Shown here in pieces: positions 44,823-58,600 of a stretch of DNA of 64,000 nt. The stretch is from assembly GCA_964645915.1 (NCBI GenBank), contig CAZYDH010000003.1:62001-126000 (forward strand), read 5' to 3'. The position numbers and the translations under genes are program-made. Within the stretch, counting starts at the first letter, position 1; the number at the start of each line of letters is the position of its first letter. The stretch comes from JACNKV01 sp964645915. GTDB lineage: Bacteria > Fidelibacterota > Marinisomatia > Marinisomatales > JACNKV01. Under the pieces are notes generated by a model. It worked only from the letters and a program-made list of their open reading frames with translations, made no database searches and was not told the DNA's origin.

Positions 44823-45360
44823 ACGTTTGGACGAATGTCTTTAGGGAGTGATTTTGATTGAGTGAACAACCAACAGCCCAAACATTAATTCCACAATAGT
44901 GTAAAACCGGAGTGATAATTCCCGCTGTTTCGCTCCATGCGGTTTTGTTGCTCTTCTCAGCTTTAAACCTATCCGGGCCAATGGTGTGAACGATGGCTTT
45001 GTCTAATGTTTGAGTGGGGTTGTAAACATGGCTCATATCCGGAAATCTTGGTAGGTCTTTAAATGGTGTTTTACCTTTTAATAAGTTGATTCCTGAGCGA
45101 TTCGTGTGGTCAGAAATTTCCACAATATCTTCTACGTTTTTTAAAGCATCAATAAATAAAACAGTTTTTATCTTTAATTCATTTTTTAAAGAGTCAATTG
45201 TTTGCGGAGAAATAAAATCCGCTGTTAATTTTTGTGGAGAAATGATTGTTTTCTCTTTCGCTTTAAACAGTCGGTGCCCATTTGTGTTTTGTGGTCTCTC
45301 TATTTCAAAACCCCACTCTCTCGGATCGCGGAATGAGTATATATAGATTTTATTATGCAT
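44815..45360 (-). CDS. Short protein with a purine nucleoside phosphorylase-like motif
   Basis: 181 residues. The middle reads SDHTNRSGINLLKGKTPFKD then LPRFPDMSHVYN. This closely follows the PNP signature (DHIN..G.NPL.G....G.RFPDMS.AY) of trimeric purine nucleoside phosphorylases, which are about 270-290 residues long. The phosphate-binding N-terminal loop (GSGLG) and the MS(T)VPE segment are not evident. Its last part (GCSLNQNHSLKTFVQTF) does resemble the PNP C-terminal region in position. It is either a degenerate enzyme or a distinct small relative. It is followed by psuG and GDT1 on the other strand, and preceded by yggS 5 bp away on its own strand. Confidence 0.6.
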   Translation of the reverse strand: MHNKIYIYSFRDPREWGFEIERPQNTNGHRLFKAKEKTIISPQKLTADFISPQTIDSLKNELKIKTVLFIDALKNVEDIVEISDHTNRSGINLLKGKTPFKDLPRFPDMSHVYNPTQTLDKAIVHTIGPDRFKAEKSNKTAWSETAGIITPVLHYCGINVWAVGCSLNQNHSLKTFVQTFS

Positions 45361-45365
45361 GCGTA

Positions 45366-46058
45366 TTAATAGTTTCTTTTTCCAAACAAAATGGTTCCGA
45401 GTCTAATCATTGTACTACCTTCTTCAATTGCTATTTTATAATCGCCGCTCATCCCCATTGAAAGTTCTTTAAGTTTTTTTTGATCTTTTGATCGTTGTTC
45501 GTTTATTGTTTCAAGCAATGATCTTAAATTCTGAAACGAGTTTCTTATTATTTTTTCATTGTCGGTTAATGGGCCAACCGTCATCAGTCCTTGAACATCT
45601 AAATTTTTAACTTCTAAGCACTGCAATATCGTTTCAACATCCTTTGGATTAAATCCTGACTTTTGGATTTCTCCACTTGTGTTTATCTCCAATAGCGCCG
45701 GAATGTTTTTTTCTAATTCAATTGCTTTATTTGATATTTTGTTTGCCAGTTTTAATGAGTCTATGGAGTCGATCGTATCAAAGAGTTTTACTGCTTTTCC
45801 GGCTTTATTGGATTGAAGATGCCCAATCATTCTTTTTTTTAAATTTGGGCAGTCTTTTATATTGTGGAATTTGGCTTCGGCTTCTTGAATTCGATTTTCG
45901 CCAATTTCAACGATACCCGCATTGTATGCTTTGCTGATTAATTCAGCTGGGTGGTTTTTTGTAACCGCAATAATTTTTACGGGATGTTGTTGCCCTGTTC
46001 GAAGAATTGCTTCTTCAATCTCGTGCTGAATTCGCTCTAAGGTGTTTGTTAAGCTCAC
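45366..46058 (-). CDS. yggS: YggS/PLPBP family PLP homeostasis protein
   Basis: Single-domain PLP-binding barrel of 230 residues. Lys34 in KIIAVTKNHP is the PLP lysine; SMGMSGDYKIAIEEGSTMIRLG near the C terminus is the phosphate-binding block. The GTG start overlaps the gyrA stop by one base (TAGTG). These proteins balance PLP supply; the link to gyrA appears to be co-transcription only. Confidence 0.93.
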   Translation of the reverse strand: MSLTNTLERIQHEIEEAILRTGQQHPVKIIAVTKNHPAELISKAYNAGIVEIGENRIQEAEAKFHNIKDCPNLKKRMIGHLQSNKAGKAVKLFDTIDSIDSLKLANKISNKAIELEKNIPALLEINTSGEIQKSGFNPKDVETILQCLEVKNLDVQGLMTVGPLTDNEKIIRNSFQNLRSLLETINEQRSKDQKKLKELSMGMSGDYKIAIEEGSTMIRLGTILFGKRNY

Positions 46059-48550
46059 TAATCGGTTGAAACAACGCCTTCAATATTTAGTTGGTCAGCT
46101 GTTGGAATGTCGTCTTTCTTTTCGTCTTCATGTACCACTCTGGTTATCGAGGATATTGTAGCGCCCTCATCCAGTTTAATTAATTTAACTCCCTGTGTAA
46201 CTCGCCCAATTGTTCGGATATCAGCAATCGGCTGGCGCATTAAAACACCCCTATCTGTAATCACAATTAAATCGTCTTGGTCAACAACTTCCATAATCGC
46301 AACCATTTTTCCCACCTTGTCGTTCGTACGCATGGTCATTACGCCTTTACCGCCGCGGGTTTGAGTTCTGTATTGAATAATGTCGGTGCGTTTTCCATAT
46401 CCTTTTTCTGTCGCTACTAGGATAGTTCCTTCTCTTTTCACTACAAGCATTCCAACCACCAGGTCGTTTGCAGAGCTAAGTGTAATTCCTTTAACTCCCA
46501 TCGTTTTTCGTCCACTTGGACGTATATTGCTCTCCGAAAATCTAATGGACTTTCCTTCTCTCGTTCCCAAAAGGATATCGTTTTCACCATCTGTAATTTT
46601 TGCTTCAATCAGCTTGTCGTTTTCTCTGATGTCTATCGCATAAATGCCGCCTTTTCTTGGGTTGCCATATGCAGATAAAACTGTTTTTTTAACGATCCCG
46701 TTTTGCGTAGCCATAGCGATATATCGATTATCATCGAATTCTTTTACACTTACATAGGCTTCGATTTTTTCTTCAGGTTCACATCCAATTATGTTTACAA
46801 TTGCGCGCCCCTTTGCGGCTCGACCTCCCTGAGGAACGTCATATACTTTTAACCAATAACATTTTCCTCTATCCGTAAAAAAGAGCAGGTAATCATGAGT
46901 GTTTGCTATGAACAAATGTTCAACAAAATCTTCCTCTCTTGATCCTGCTCCCTGTATACCCCTACCGCCTCTTCGTTGACTTCTGTATGTGCTGACCGGA
47001 GTCCTTTTGATATAGCCGTTATGGGTGATTGTTAAGACCATGTCTTCTTGTGCGATCATATCTTCGATTGAAAAATCTACACCGTATGGGAGAATCTCCG
47101 TTCTTCTTTCGTCGCCGAACTGATCTTTTAAGTCACGTAGTTCGTTTTTGATGATTTCCATTCGTTGGTGTTTGTTTTCCAAGATACCATTCAAGTGTGC
47201 TATTGTTTTTAATAGTTCTTTGTACTCTTCGATTATTTTTCCGACTTCTAAGCCTGTCAGTTTTTGTAAACGCATGTCAAGAATGGCCTGTGCTTGTTTT
47301 TCTGACAGGTCAAACGAGTTCATCAGTCCCTCTTTAGCGCTTTTTGGATCTTTACTCCCTCGAATTATGGCAATTACTTCATCTATATTATCTAAAGCGA
47401 TTTTCAAACCTTCGAGAATATGTGCCCGGGCTTCTGCCTGTTTTAAATCATATGTTGTTCTTTTTACTACAATGTCGTGTCTAAAATCAATAAAGTGACC
47501 AAGAATTTGTTTTAAACTCATCACTTTCGGGATACCATTAACCAAGGCCAATAAAATGATCCCAAACGTGTCTTGTAGTTGTGTATGTTTGTACAATTGA
47601 TTTAGGATGACTTCGGGGATAGAGTCTCTTTTAATATCAATAACGATCCGGATTCCATCTTTATCCGACTCGTCTCTGATATCAGTAATTCCATCTATTT
47701 TTTTATCCCTTGCAAGGTCGGCGATCTTTTCAATTAAATAAGCTTTGTTAACCTGAAAGGGTAGCTCGCTTATTATAATGGTTTCTTTTCCTGATTTCAA
47801 CATTTCAACAAATGCCCGGGCTCGTACTTTGATTTTACCCCTACCGGTTGTGTACGCTTCTTTTATTCCATCTACACCCATTATAATCCCCGCGGTAGGA
47901 AAATCTGGTCCTTTAACGTGTTCAATCAACTCTTCGATTGGTGTCTCGGGATTGTTAATCAGTGCGATTAAACCGTCAATAACCTCATTAAGGTTGTGAG
48001 GTGGAATCTTGGTGGCCATACCCACCGCGATTCCTTCTGAACCGTTAACCAAAAGGTTTGGCACCATTGAAGGGAGGACAATAGGTTCTTTCAACGTTTC
48101 ATCAAAGTTCAGCGTCCAGTCGACGGTCTCTTTGTCTAGATCTTTTAATAGTTCGCTTCCCATTCGAGTCATTCTTGACTCTGTGTAGCGCATTGCTGCT
48201 GCATTATCGCCGTCAATTGAACCAAAATTTCCTTGCCCGTCAATCAACTCATATCTCATTGAAAAGTCTTGTGCCATCCTTACTAAAGCATCATAAACTG
48301 ACGAATCACCATGCGGATGATATTTACCCAAAACATCACCCACAATACGTGCGGATTTTTTATAGGCGCGATTCCATTGGGAACCTAACTCGTTCATTCC
48401 ATAAAGAATTCTACGGTGAACCGGTTTTAGTCCATCTCTTACGTCAGGTAGAGCCCTCGAAACGATAACGGACATAGAATAATTCAAATAACTCTCACGC
48501 ATTTCCTCGACAATGTCTCGGTTGATCGTGTTTTCTCGTGCAATATCCAC
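46058..48550 (-). CDS. gyrA: DNA gyrase subunit A
   Basis: 830 residues. Catalytic Tyr lies in [11 protein letters not shown]. The quinolone region is [15 protein letters not shown], with Ser and Asp as in susceptible enzymes. The GyrA box QRRGGRG, which marks gyrase rather than topoisomerase IV, is present near residue 528 and is followed by the beta-pinwheel domain. It starts 44 bp after gyrB; ATG 48550 has AGGAA upstream. Confidence 0.98.
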   Translation of the reverse strand: MDIARENTINRDIVEEMRESYLNYSMSVIVSRALPDVRDGLKPVHRRILYGMNELGSQWNRAYKKSARIVGDVLGKYHPHGDSSVYDALVRMAQDFSMRYELIDGQGNFGSIDGDNAAAMRYTESRMTRMGSELLKDLDKETVDWTLNFDETLKEPIVLPSMVPNLLVNGSEGIAVGMATKIPPHNLNEVIDGLIALINNPETPIEELIEHVKGPDFPTAGIIMGVDGIKEAYTTGRGKIKVRARAFVEMLKSGKETIIISELPFQVNKAYLIEKIADLARDKKIDGITDIRDESDKDGIRIVIDIKRDSIPEVILNQLYKHTQLQDTFGIILLALVNGIPKVMSLKQILGHFIDFRHDIVVKRTTYDLKQAEARAHILEGLKIALDNIDEVIAIIRGSKDPKSAKEGLMNSFDLSEKQAQAILDMRLQKLTGLEVGKIIEEYKELLKTIAHLNGILENKHQRMEIIKNELRDLKDQFGDERRTEILPYGVDFSIEDMIAQEDMVLTITHNGYIKRTPVSTYRSQRRGGRGIQGAGSREEDFVEHLFIANTHDYLLFFTDRGKCYWLKVYDVPQGGRAAKGRAIVNIIGCEPEEKIEAYVSVKEFDDNRYIAMATQNGIVKKTVLSAYGNPRKGGIYAIDIRENDKLIEAKITDGENDILLGTREGKSIRFSESNIRPSGRKTMGVKGITLSSANDLVVGMLVVKREGTILVATEKGYGKRTDIIQYRTQTRGGKGVMTMRTNDKVGKMVAIMEVVDQDDLIVITDRGVLMRQPIADIRTIGRVTQGVKLIKLDEGATISSITRVVHEDEKKDDIPTADQLNIEGVVSTD

Positions 48551-48594
48551 TTTTATTCCTTTATAATTCTTAACTGTTTTCTTCTTTTCGGTCT

Positions 48595-50818
<2,224 letters not shown>

Positions 50819-50831
<13 letters not shown>

Positions 50832-51913
50832 GGTTTCTCCAAATGGATGCTGTTAATTTCTTCTTCAGACCATTCGGTGTTCCATTTATTAATATAGGTC
50901 AGGTCTGTTGTCGTAATAATAGTTTGGGCTGATTTTGTTAACAAAGAAATCACTTTCCCTGCTCTGGTTTTGTCCAGTTTTGCTAAAAGATCATCTAATA
51001 AAAAAACCGGGGAATCGCCCTTTTGTTCTTTAATGAAATAAAGTTCTGCAAGTTTAATCAAAATTAAAGCTAGCTTATGTTCTCCTTGAGATGCAAACGG
51101 ACGTAAATCTTTTCCATTAAATGTATAGCTATATTCATCTTTATGCGGACCAACGCTGGTGGTTGTACTTATGATGTCTTTGTTTCTTCGATCTTTTAAT
51201 TGTTCTAAGAAGGTTTCAAAAACAACTTCATCTTTTTGTTTATAATTAACAGTTAGTGTCGTGTTTTCTTTGTAGTTATTTACTGCTTTCTTGTAGTGTT
51301 CACAGAGTTCATCAAATAGATTTTTTCTTAATTCCCAAAGCTCAACAGATGCTTTAGCTAATGGCTCTTCCCAGGCTTCAACTTCTAAAAGACTTGTTCG
51401 GTTCTCTTTACACGCCTGTAACGATGCGTTTCTTTGTTTTAGCACGTTGTTGAATTGGATTAATGTTTCCATATATTCAGAAGAAACGACAGAAAACAAC
51501 TTGTCAAAATATTGTCTACGATCTTTTGGACTGCCTTTTGTGATGTTTTGCTCCTCAGGTGAAAGCAATACAACAGGGTGTCGACCAACAAGCTCTTTTA
51601 ATCCGTCTATTGAAACATTGTTAATAAACGTTTTTCTTTTTCCATCTTCGAGTTGATTCACTTGAATTTTATCGTGTTTTTTATCTTTTTCAAACACACC
51701 CTTTACTTGAAAATTTTTCTTTCCCTCTTGCAGCAGGTCTTTTCGTTTATGTGTGCGAAAACTCCTGCCTATCGACAATAGATGAACGGCTTCGATAATC
51801 GACGTTTTTCCCGATCCGTTCTCTCCCCATATGATATTTACCCCCGGAGAAAATATAAATTCTGCGCAGTTGTGATTACGAAAGGACATTAATTCAATTG
51901 CCTTAATGGACAT
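50819..51913 (-). CDS. recF: RecF DNA repair protein
   Basis: 364 residues from ATG 51913. Walker A GENGSGKTSI lies near residue 33; the LLSPEEQNITKGSPKDRRQYFD region and the C-terminal signature SQGEHKLALI and VFLLDDLLAKLD (Walker B) are typical of RecF. It loads RecA at gaps with RecO/RecR. A TTG three codons upstream (51922) is possible. Downstream of dnaN by 49 bp. Confidence 0.96.
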
Positions 51914-51962
51914 TGATCCCAATCAAAAATATTAGTTGTAAATTTATTCGGTAAATGAGAGA

Positions 51963-53078
51963 TCAGTCATTCAACCGTATTGGCATTAGCAGCATAGTTA
52001 AGTCTGTGTTTTCATCAACATTTTCAGGAACAAATAGAGCGGCACTTATAGATGATTTTAACTGAACAGTTACATTCTCACTATTTAAATGAACCAATAA
52101 GTCTTTCAAATAAGCAGCATTATAACCAATAACAATGTCATCCCCGCTAAAATCCCCTGTTAGTTCTTCTTGCGCCTTGGATGCTTTTTCAGGATCCTCT
52201 GTAGTGATAATATTTTTATCAGCGCTTAAACGTAAGGCAATTTGATGTGTTGACTTGTTAGAAAAGATAGAAACTCTACGAACGGCACTTGCTAGATCAT
52301 TCACTGATGTGGAAAAGGTTTTGTCGTTGTCTGTCGGAATGACACTTTCATAATCAGGAAATCTCTCATCGATTACGCGAGTATAGATTATATCTTTCCC
52401 AATGGATACCGTCATATGGTTTTCACTCATCCAAAATTGAGTGGTTTCCTCTTTATTTAGCAATGTTCTTACAAGACTTAAAAACTTCCTTGGAACAATC
52501 ACATCCCCTTTAAACTCACCGGCAGTATAGTCTGTATTAACATATCTTACAAGTCGATGACCGTCGGTAGAAACAGAAACCAACTGATCGTCACTAACTC
52601 TAAAGAATACACCCGTAAGAGAGGGTTTTAACTCGTCACGACTTACGGCGAACAAGGTTTTATCAATGATGGACAGCATTTTTTCCGGTTCAATCGAAAA
52701 AACCTGTCTAGTGTCAACATCAGGGGGAGCAGGAAACTCTTCTGCGGGTTTCGCTTTTAAATCATATTTTCCTGTATCGGTAATTAATTCTACGTTTAGC
52801 TCTTGATCGATAGTGATCCCAATGCGGCTTTCCGGTAGTTCGTTTGTTATGTTTAATAATGTTTGCAGTGGAATTGCAGCAGATCCAACTTCTTCAACAC
52901 TGGCAGGTAAGTCAATGATTATAGTGATCTCTAGATCGGTGCTACGTAATGTTGTTTTATTTTCTTCAACTTGAAAAAGAACACAATTCAGAATCGGAAG
53001 CGTTGATCTAGTCGGGGTCGCTTTTGATAATTTTTGTAACGCTAATTGAAGTTCTGATTTTGATGTGGAAAGCCTCAT
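51963..53078 (-). CDS. dnaN: DNA polymerase III beta sliding clamp
   Basis: 371 residues; N-terminal LQKLSKATPTRSTLPILNCV, and the VNTDYTAGEFKGDVIVPRKFL and LLMPIR C-terminal motif of the clamp. It is the first gene of the replication block, and dnaA does not precede it. An AT-rich 404-bp intergenic region with DnaA boxes lies upstream. Confidence 0.98.
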   Translation of the reverse strand: MRLSTSKSELQLALQKLSKATPTRSTLPILNCVLFQVEENKTTLRSTDLEITIIIDLPASVEEVGSAAIPLQTLLNITNELPESRIGITIDQELNVELITDTGKYDLKAKPAEEFPAPPDVDTRQVFSIEPEKMLSIIDKTLFAVSRDELKPSLTGVFFRVSDDQLVSVSTDGHRLVRYVNTDYTAGEFKGDVIVPRKFLSLVRTLLNKEETTQFWMSENHMTVSIGKDIIYTRVIDERFPDYESVIPTDNDKTFSTSVNDLASAVRRVSIFSNKSTHQIALRLSADKNIITTEDPEKASKAQEELTGDFSGDDIVIGYNAAYLKDLLVHLNSENVTVQLKSSISAALFVPENVDENTDLTMLLMPIRLND

Positions 53079-53337
53079 AAAAATCCTTAAAATGTTTTTC
53101 GTTTCTAACTGTAGTAAACCCTAAAAAATAGGCTTGTAATGTTATGAATTTCAGGAAGATTTCACAAGCATTTTATAAAGATAAACTAACAACATATTAT
53201 AGTATTTTATTTAAGAAGAAATATATAATATATTTTATTATTATACCCTGTTAATCATGTGAGAACTTTTTTAACTCACAATTAACAGATACCTATTAAC
53301 AACCCTTAAAACCAACCCCTGTTAAAGTATCTCTTTA

Positions 53338-53346
53338 TGTGGATAA
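53338..53346 (-). promoter_or_regulatory. DnaA box 1
   Basis: TGTGGATAA, the exact complement of the consensus TTATCCACA, 21 bp (two helical turns) from box 2. Confidence 0.8.
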
Positions 53347-53358
53347 GTTTCACTTAGG

Positions 53359-53367
53359 TGTGGATAA
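53359..53367 (-). promoter_or_regulatory. DnaA box 2
   Basis: Second exact TGTGGATAA. A weaker relative, AGGGGATAA (7 of 9), lies about 60 bp further on. Confidence 0.8.
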
Positions 53368-53482
53368 GTTTTTTATAGCTATCCAAAACAATCTTTTTTA
53401 ATCAAAATTGTTTTAAAAGTTTGAAAAGAGGGGATAAACCCTTAACAAGATTGTGTACAACTTATTATGAATGAATATCTTA

Positions 53483-54787
53483 TTATTTGGAAGCAATTTT
53501 AATGAAGAATTTTTTCTTCGATTCTTCCATCCAATCATTGAGCCAAGTCAATTTTTTGTGATTTAAGGTCATTTCCTCAAGCTCAATCCAATGGATTGAC
53601 AGATTTGGTGCTCCCCCCGGACGAAGTTCTCCAAGCCACAACAAATGATATCCAAATGAACTTTGAACAGGTGGACTACATTCATTTTGAGATAAATGAT
53701 AGATCACTTGTGCAATCTCTGGGATAGGATAGGTTGCAGGATCGACCCAACCCAGGGCACCACCCAAATCTTTAGTTGATTCATCCATTGAATAGCGAGA
53801 AGCAAAGGCTTCAAAATCTTTTTGAGTAGAAATTGAATCCTTTAACGATGAAGTAAATCGCCATGCATCCGATTCATCGCTTTGTGTTATCTCCGGAGAA
53901 ATTAAAATATGACGTACATGGATTTTTTCACCTTGTTTTTCAAGAACCTCAATTATGTGATATCCAAACCCGGTCTCAACTATATCACTCACAGTGCCTA
54001 CATCTAAGTTGAAGGCTGTTGATTCAAAGGTCGGAACAAGAGTACCTCGTCGAACAAACCCAAGGTCTCCTCCTTTTCCGGCTGACCCGGGATCTTGAGA
54101 AAATTTGCCTGCTAATTGAGAAAAGTCAGCGCCATTTAATATTTCTTTTCGTAAGCTGTCAAGCAAACCGTATGCAACATTTTTGCTTTCAGTCCCCGGT
54201 TTGACAGGTAATAAGATATGACTGAGGTTTACCAGAGTTGGAAACATAGGAAGACTGTCTTTATAGGTTTCAAAAAAGTTATTTACTTCGCCGCGCGTTA
54301 CCGAGATAGAAGATAAAAGAGAGTGTTGATATTGCTCTGATATCATTTTATCTCTCATGTCGAACCAATATTCCTTGCGAAATGACTTCAGCGATTGTCC
54401 TAAGGCATCTTCAGCGGCATCCTCACTTCCGGATTGGGCGATAAATTGATCTATTTGCTGGGAAAGCGCACGATCAACATTTTTATCTTCAACCACAACC
54501 GAATCAAGCTCAGCCATTTCCAAGATGATTTTTTGATCAATTAAAGATTGTAGAATTCTTTCTTGTAAGGCTTTTGCTCTTTCGGGGTCAGATGTTAAGT
54601 CGATCCGTTCGTTTGCTGCAGTCATAGCGAGAATTTGAGAAAGATCGCTTTTTAAAATGATGTTATCACCTACAACAGCCGCCACACCTTCAATTACCGG
54701 ACGGTCATCTTGGGCAGACAGACAGTTAATAGACAAAAGGAAAATAGTTACAGACAAAATGACTGTTTTTGAAAGAGTCTTTTTCAT
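53483..54787 (-). CDS. SurA-like periplasmic peptidyl-prolyl isomerase with two parvulin domains
   Basis: 434 residues. A signal peptide (VILSVTIFLLSINCLSA) is followed by a SurA N-terminal helical domain (LQERILQSLIDQKIILEMAE), then two parvulin domains beginning VNLSHILLPVKPG (near 185) and IHVRHILISPEI (near 290), each with a G.GYHIIEV-type end (SFGYHLLWLG). It should chaperone outer-membrane barrels in transit. It overlaps the following parvulin lipoprotein gene by 4 bp. Confidence 0.92.
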   Translation of the reverse strand: MKKTLSKTVILSVTIFLLSINCLSAQDDRPVIEGVAAVVGDNIILKSDLSQILAMTAANERIDLTSDPERAKALQERILQSLIDQKIILEMAELDSVVVEDKNVDRALSQQIDQFIAQSGSEDAAEDALGQSLKSFRKEYWFDMRDKMISEQYQHSLLSSISVTRGEVNNFFETYKDSLPMFPTLVNLSHILLPVKPGTESKNVAYGLLDSLRKEILNGADFSQLAGKFSQDPGSAGKGGDLGFVRRGTLVPTFESTAFNLDVGTVSDIVETGFGYHIIEVLEKQGEKIHVRHILISPEITQSDESDAWRFTSSLKDSISTQKDFEAFASRYSMDESTKDLGGALGWVDPATYPIPEIAQVIYHLSQNECSPPVQSSFGYHLLWLGELRPGGAPNLSIHWIELEEMTLNHKKLTWLNDWMEESKKKFFIKIASK

Positions 54788-55593
54788 TGAAGTTTCTCCA
54801 CATTAATTTTTATAAGGGCTTCAGAACGCAAACTATCTAAAACCTCAACTCTTGCTTTTGACAGTTGTTGATTTACCAGACGTTGATATATCTCATCATA
54901 AACTTGTTCAAGGCCTATTTGAGATCCTTTTTTAAATCGATCGACAACCTCCACAACATGATAACCATGGGATGTTTTTACAGGACCCACCACATTCTTT
55001 CTTGTTGTAAAAATAGCTTTATTAAGAGACGAGACAAGCGTACCTTTTTTTACCGTCATTACATCAACGTTGTATAGCGAAAAAAGTTCTTTTCTTTTTT
55101 CTCCGGAAAGTTTAGAACTCAAAGCTTTTTTCACCTTACGTGCTGTTTTTTCATCGTCAAATTTAAAATGAACAACCTTAGCTTCTGAAGATTTGCGAAC
55201 ATAGTTGGTTAAATTAGATTTATAATACTTTCGCACTTCATCTTTTGTGATCGAGTATTTATGGTTGTATACAGAAGAAAGATAAGCGTTCCCGATCTGT
55301 TTTTTTTGGAAGTCTTGAACGGACGTCACGATATTTAGATCTTTGTCGAAATTGTTTTTTATTCCGGACTGGTACAGTAATTCACGATCCACCCACAAAG
55401 AAACAATATGTGAAAGCGTGGTTGAACCTGCCGGAAAATTTAACAATAAGCGCTCCCCTTCGTCGCATGTTAAAACAGAGTTGTTTACTGTCGCTAAGAT
55501 ACAAACATCATTGGCAGGTTTTTGATTTGAACAACTCGAAAACAAAACGAGAAAAAACATCAAGCAAAATAATAGATGTATGGGCTTTTTCAT
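54784..55593 (-). CDS. Parvulin-type PPIase lipoprotein
   Basis: 269 residues with a lipoprotein signal (LLFCLMFFLVLFSSC). A helical N-terminal chaperone part precedes one parvulin-like domain (EAKVVHFKFDDEKTARKV ... GPVKTSHGYHVVEVVDR). It pairs with the SurA-like gene, and mfd lies 20 bp upstream, so the three are one transcription unit. Confidence 0.85.
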   Translation of the reverse strand: MKKPIHLLFCLMFFLVLFSSCSNQKPANDVCILATVNNSVLTCDEGERLLLNFPAGSTTLSHIVSLWVDRELLYQSGIKNNFDKDLNIVTSVQDFQKKQIGNAYLSSVYNHKYSITKDEVRKYYKSNLTNYVRKSSEAKVVHFKFDDEKTARKVKKALSSKLSGEKRKELFSLYNVDVMTVKKGTLVSSLNKAIFTTRKNVVGPVKTSHGYHVVEVVDRFKKGSQIGLEQVYDEIYQRLVNQQLSKARVEVLDSLRSEALIKINVEKLQ

Positions 55594-55613
55594 GTGATAA
55601 GTTACCTATATTC

Positions 55614-58600
55614 TTAAACTGAAAACAATTTCACAAAATCTTCAGCTATCTTTAATGAATCACCAAAAGACGGAGTGTTTATTTTTAATTCAAATGAATC
55701 AGGTTTTATATTATGAAAGCGATAAGGATGCAACGAAGGTTGTAAACAAACATCCACACGACTTGTCAGATCAGAAAAGGATTCAAAAGGTTCAAAACTT
55801 TTAAATACAACATTCGTTGCACCGCGAGTAACAGACATAGACGATACACCAGACCCCAACAAACCGATCCTAAGTTTTACGGATCGTAAAAGAGTTTTTG
55901 TTGCTAGCGTGGGAGAACCAAAACGATCAACCAACTCATCAACAATGTCGTCGTAAGATGAAAAAGTATCACACGAAGACAATCGTTGGTAAAAATACAA
56001 CCTGTCTTGAATTAATGGCATATAATCATCATCCAACAGGGTTATGGCATGAAGCGTTATGCTTGGAACGCTCTTTTGCTTTTTTTCAACCCCGATTTGT
56101 TCTTCAGCTGCTTCTTCTAAAAGCTTGCAATAAAGTTCAAACCCAACTTTTGCCATGTGTCCGCTTTGCTTGGTTCCAAATAAATTTCCTGCTCCACGAA
56201 TCTCAAGATCTCTTAATGCAATATTGTATCCCGACCCCAATGATGTAAAATGCTCCAACGCTTTCAATCTTTGGTACGCATCTCCGGACAGCTTTTTTTG
56301 TGGGGGGATAAATAAATAACAATGTGCTTGTCTAAACCCGCGACCGACACGTCCACGTATTTGATACAATTGAGATAAACCAAAATTATGAGCTTGGTTA
56401 ACAATGATCGTATTAGCGTTTGCGACATCCAAGCCCGATTCAATGATAGTTGTACACAAAAGAATATCAACCTCTCCGGAAAAGAAAGCCAAAATTGCTT
56501 TCTCAAGTCTACTGCTTAACATCTGACCATGAGCCATAACAATAGAGGCGTCCGGAAATCTCATTTGAAGCTCTTCTAAATAAAAAGGAAGAGCTTGAAC
56601 ATCGTTATGTAAAAAATACACTTGTCCGTTTCGTAAGAGTTCTGAGTTAACAACCTTCTCGATTACAGACCAATTAAAATAACCAACGGTTGTATGTATG
56701 GGTTTTCTGGTTTTTGGTGGTGTGTTAATGACGCTTAAATCTTTTATACCTACCAGAGATTGTTGAAGCGTTCGAGGAATGGGTGTTGCTGTAAGCGTCA
56801 GCACGTCCAGTGATTGTTTTAATTCACGTAACCGCTCTTTATGTTTGACGCCAAACCGGTGTTCTTCATCGACAATGATCAAACCAAGGTTAGGAAAAAT
56901 CACATCAGTTGAAAGAAGTCGGTGGGTTCCGATAACAACATCCAGCTCCTCGGTAATCATTTTTTCAAGGATTTTCCTTTGCTGAGACTTGGAACGAAAG
57001 CGAGACAACAGTTCCGTACGGATACCAACAGAACCCAGGCGATTCATAAACGTAATATAATGTTGGTCTGCTAAAATGGTTGTTGGAGCTAAAATTAAAA
57101 CCTTTTTTCCGCTCATCACAGCTTTAGTAGTAGCTCGAAGCGCGACTTCTGTTTTCCCAAACCCGACATCACCACAGACCAAACGATCCATGGGACGATC
57201 TTTTTCCATGTCCGCAACAACTGCTGAGATGGCGGAAGTTTGATCGGTGGTTTCATCATATGGAAAAGAACGAACAACTGAGCGATAAACAAGATCATTT
57301 TTTGAATAAACAAAACCACGAGCACTGCTCCGCTCTTTGTAATAACGAACAAGGGATTGAACGATATCAGAGGTAGCACTTACGACACGTTTTTTTTCAT
57401 TTTTCCAACGTGGAGATCCAAGGGTGGATAGAGAAACAGATTCTTTATCACGCCCTATGTATCGATGAACTCGACTAAACTTATCTAAAGGAACATGAAC
57501 GGCAGCATTGTCGGAATATTCAATTTTTATACATTCTTGTTCCCCAAATTTAGATTTAAGAACAGACAGTCCCTGATAACGACCAATTCCATAATCCCGA
57601 TGTACAAGATAATCACCTTCAGACAAAGAAAGAAGAGAAGAGATGGGAGCTGATCCAATATGTTCAGTTTCCCAACGAGTCCGAACGGATGGCGTACGAC
57701 CAGCCAATTCATTACCAGACAAAAACAAGACGTTTTCAATCCGAAATGATTTTTGCAAGACACCCAAAACAAAAAGAGCGTTCTCGGGCGTTTTGTTCTT
57801 AAGGGTTTGTAATTGAGACTCGTTCTCTATAAAAATAATAAGTTGACCCTTGGGCCTTGGGGGTTCGGATAAAAACTGAAGATCCTTTTCTTCAATTGCT
57901 ATCGAGGAAAACAACACACCATTGTCTGAAAACGGTTTTGTTGAAAGGCTCCACTTCCCGTCGTTTGAATTAACAAAACACTTAAAAATATAACCAGAGA
58001 GAACATCGAAAAGAGATCTGTGCTCTACATTGTCTTTGAAATAATCACTTGGAGGTGAAACGTCAATGTGTTTAATGCTTGAAACACTTCGCTGTGAAAC
58101 AGGGTTGTATGTTCGAATAGACTCGATGTTTGACCCGAAAAACTCAACACGAACCGGATACTTAGAGTATTGTAAAAACACATCTAAAATTCCACCGCGA
58201 ATTGAATATGTATTCGGTGAGTTCGTTTTCTCTACCCGTGAATAACCCCACTCTAAAAGTCGGTCAACCAGCACCCCCATGCTGATCTTCGAGCCTTCAG
58301 TCAAAGTCATTCCACTATCGCTGGTTAATGGGATTGCAGATTCATCAACAGCTGTCTGTGTCGTAACAATAATGCCATCAAAATTTATGAGAGCATTAAT
58401 GGCCTCTTCTTTATACCGTTGGTGCTCAGAAATAAATCCTGGAACCGAAGAAGACAGTGAAGAACTTTCCGGAAAAAAATAAAGACGATCAGGATTTAAT
58501 AAATATGACGTTTGGTAAACAAGTTCAGCCTCCTCTAAAGAAGAGCAAACACAAACAAGAGGGCATAGCAGTTTGTTAAAATGCAACCAAACTGACAGCT

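Larger units (their letters stand above)
53079..53482. other. Candidate replication origin region (oriC)
   Basis: The only long gene-free stretch in the window (404 bp). It contains two perfect DnaA boxes in the same orientation, a very AT-rich block at about 53167-53245 suited to unwinding, two copies of CCCTGTTAA (53246-53254, 53317-53325) and an inverted TTAACAG. No ORF of significance was found. It sits between the surA-like gene and dnaN, and the whole of gyrAB-recF-dnaN and mnmEG-yidC is nearby. The alternative origin site is the rpmH-dnaA gap beyond the window. Confidence 0.6.
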
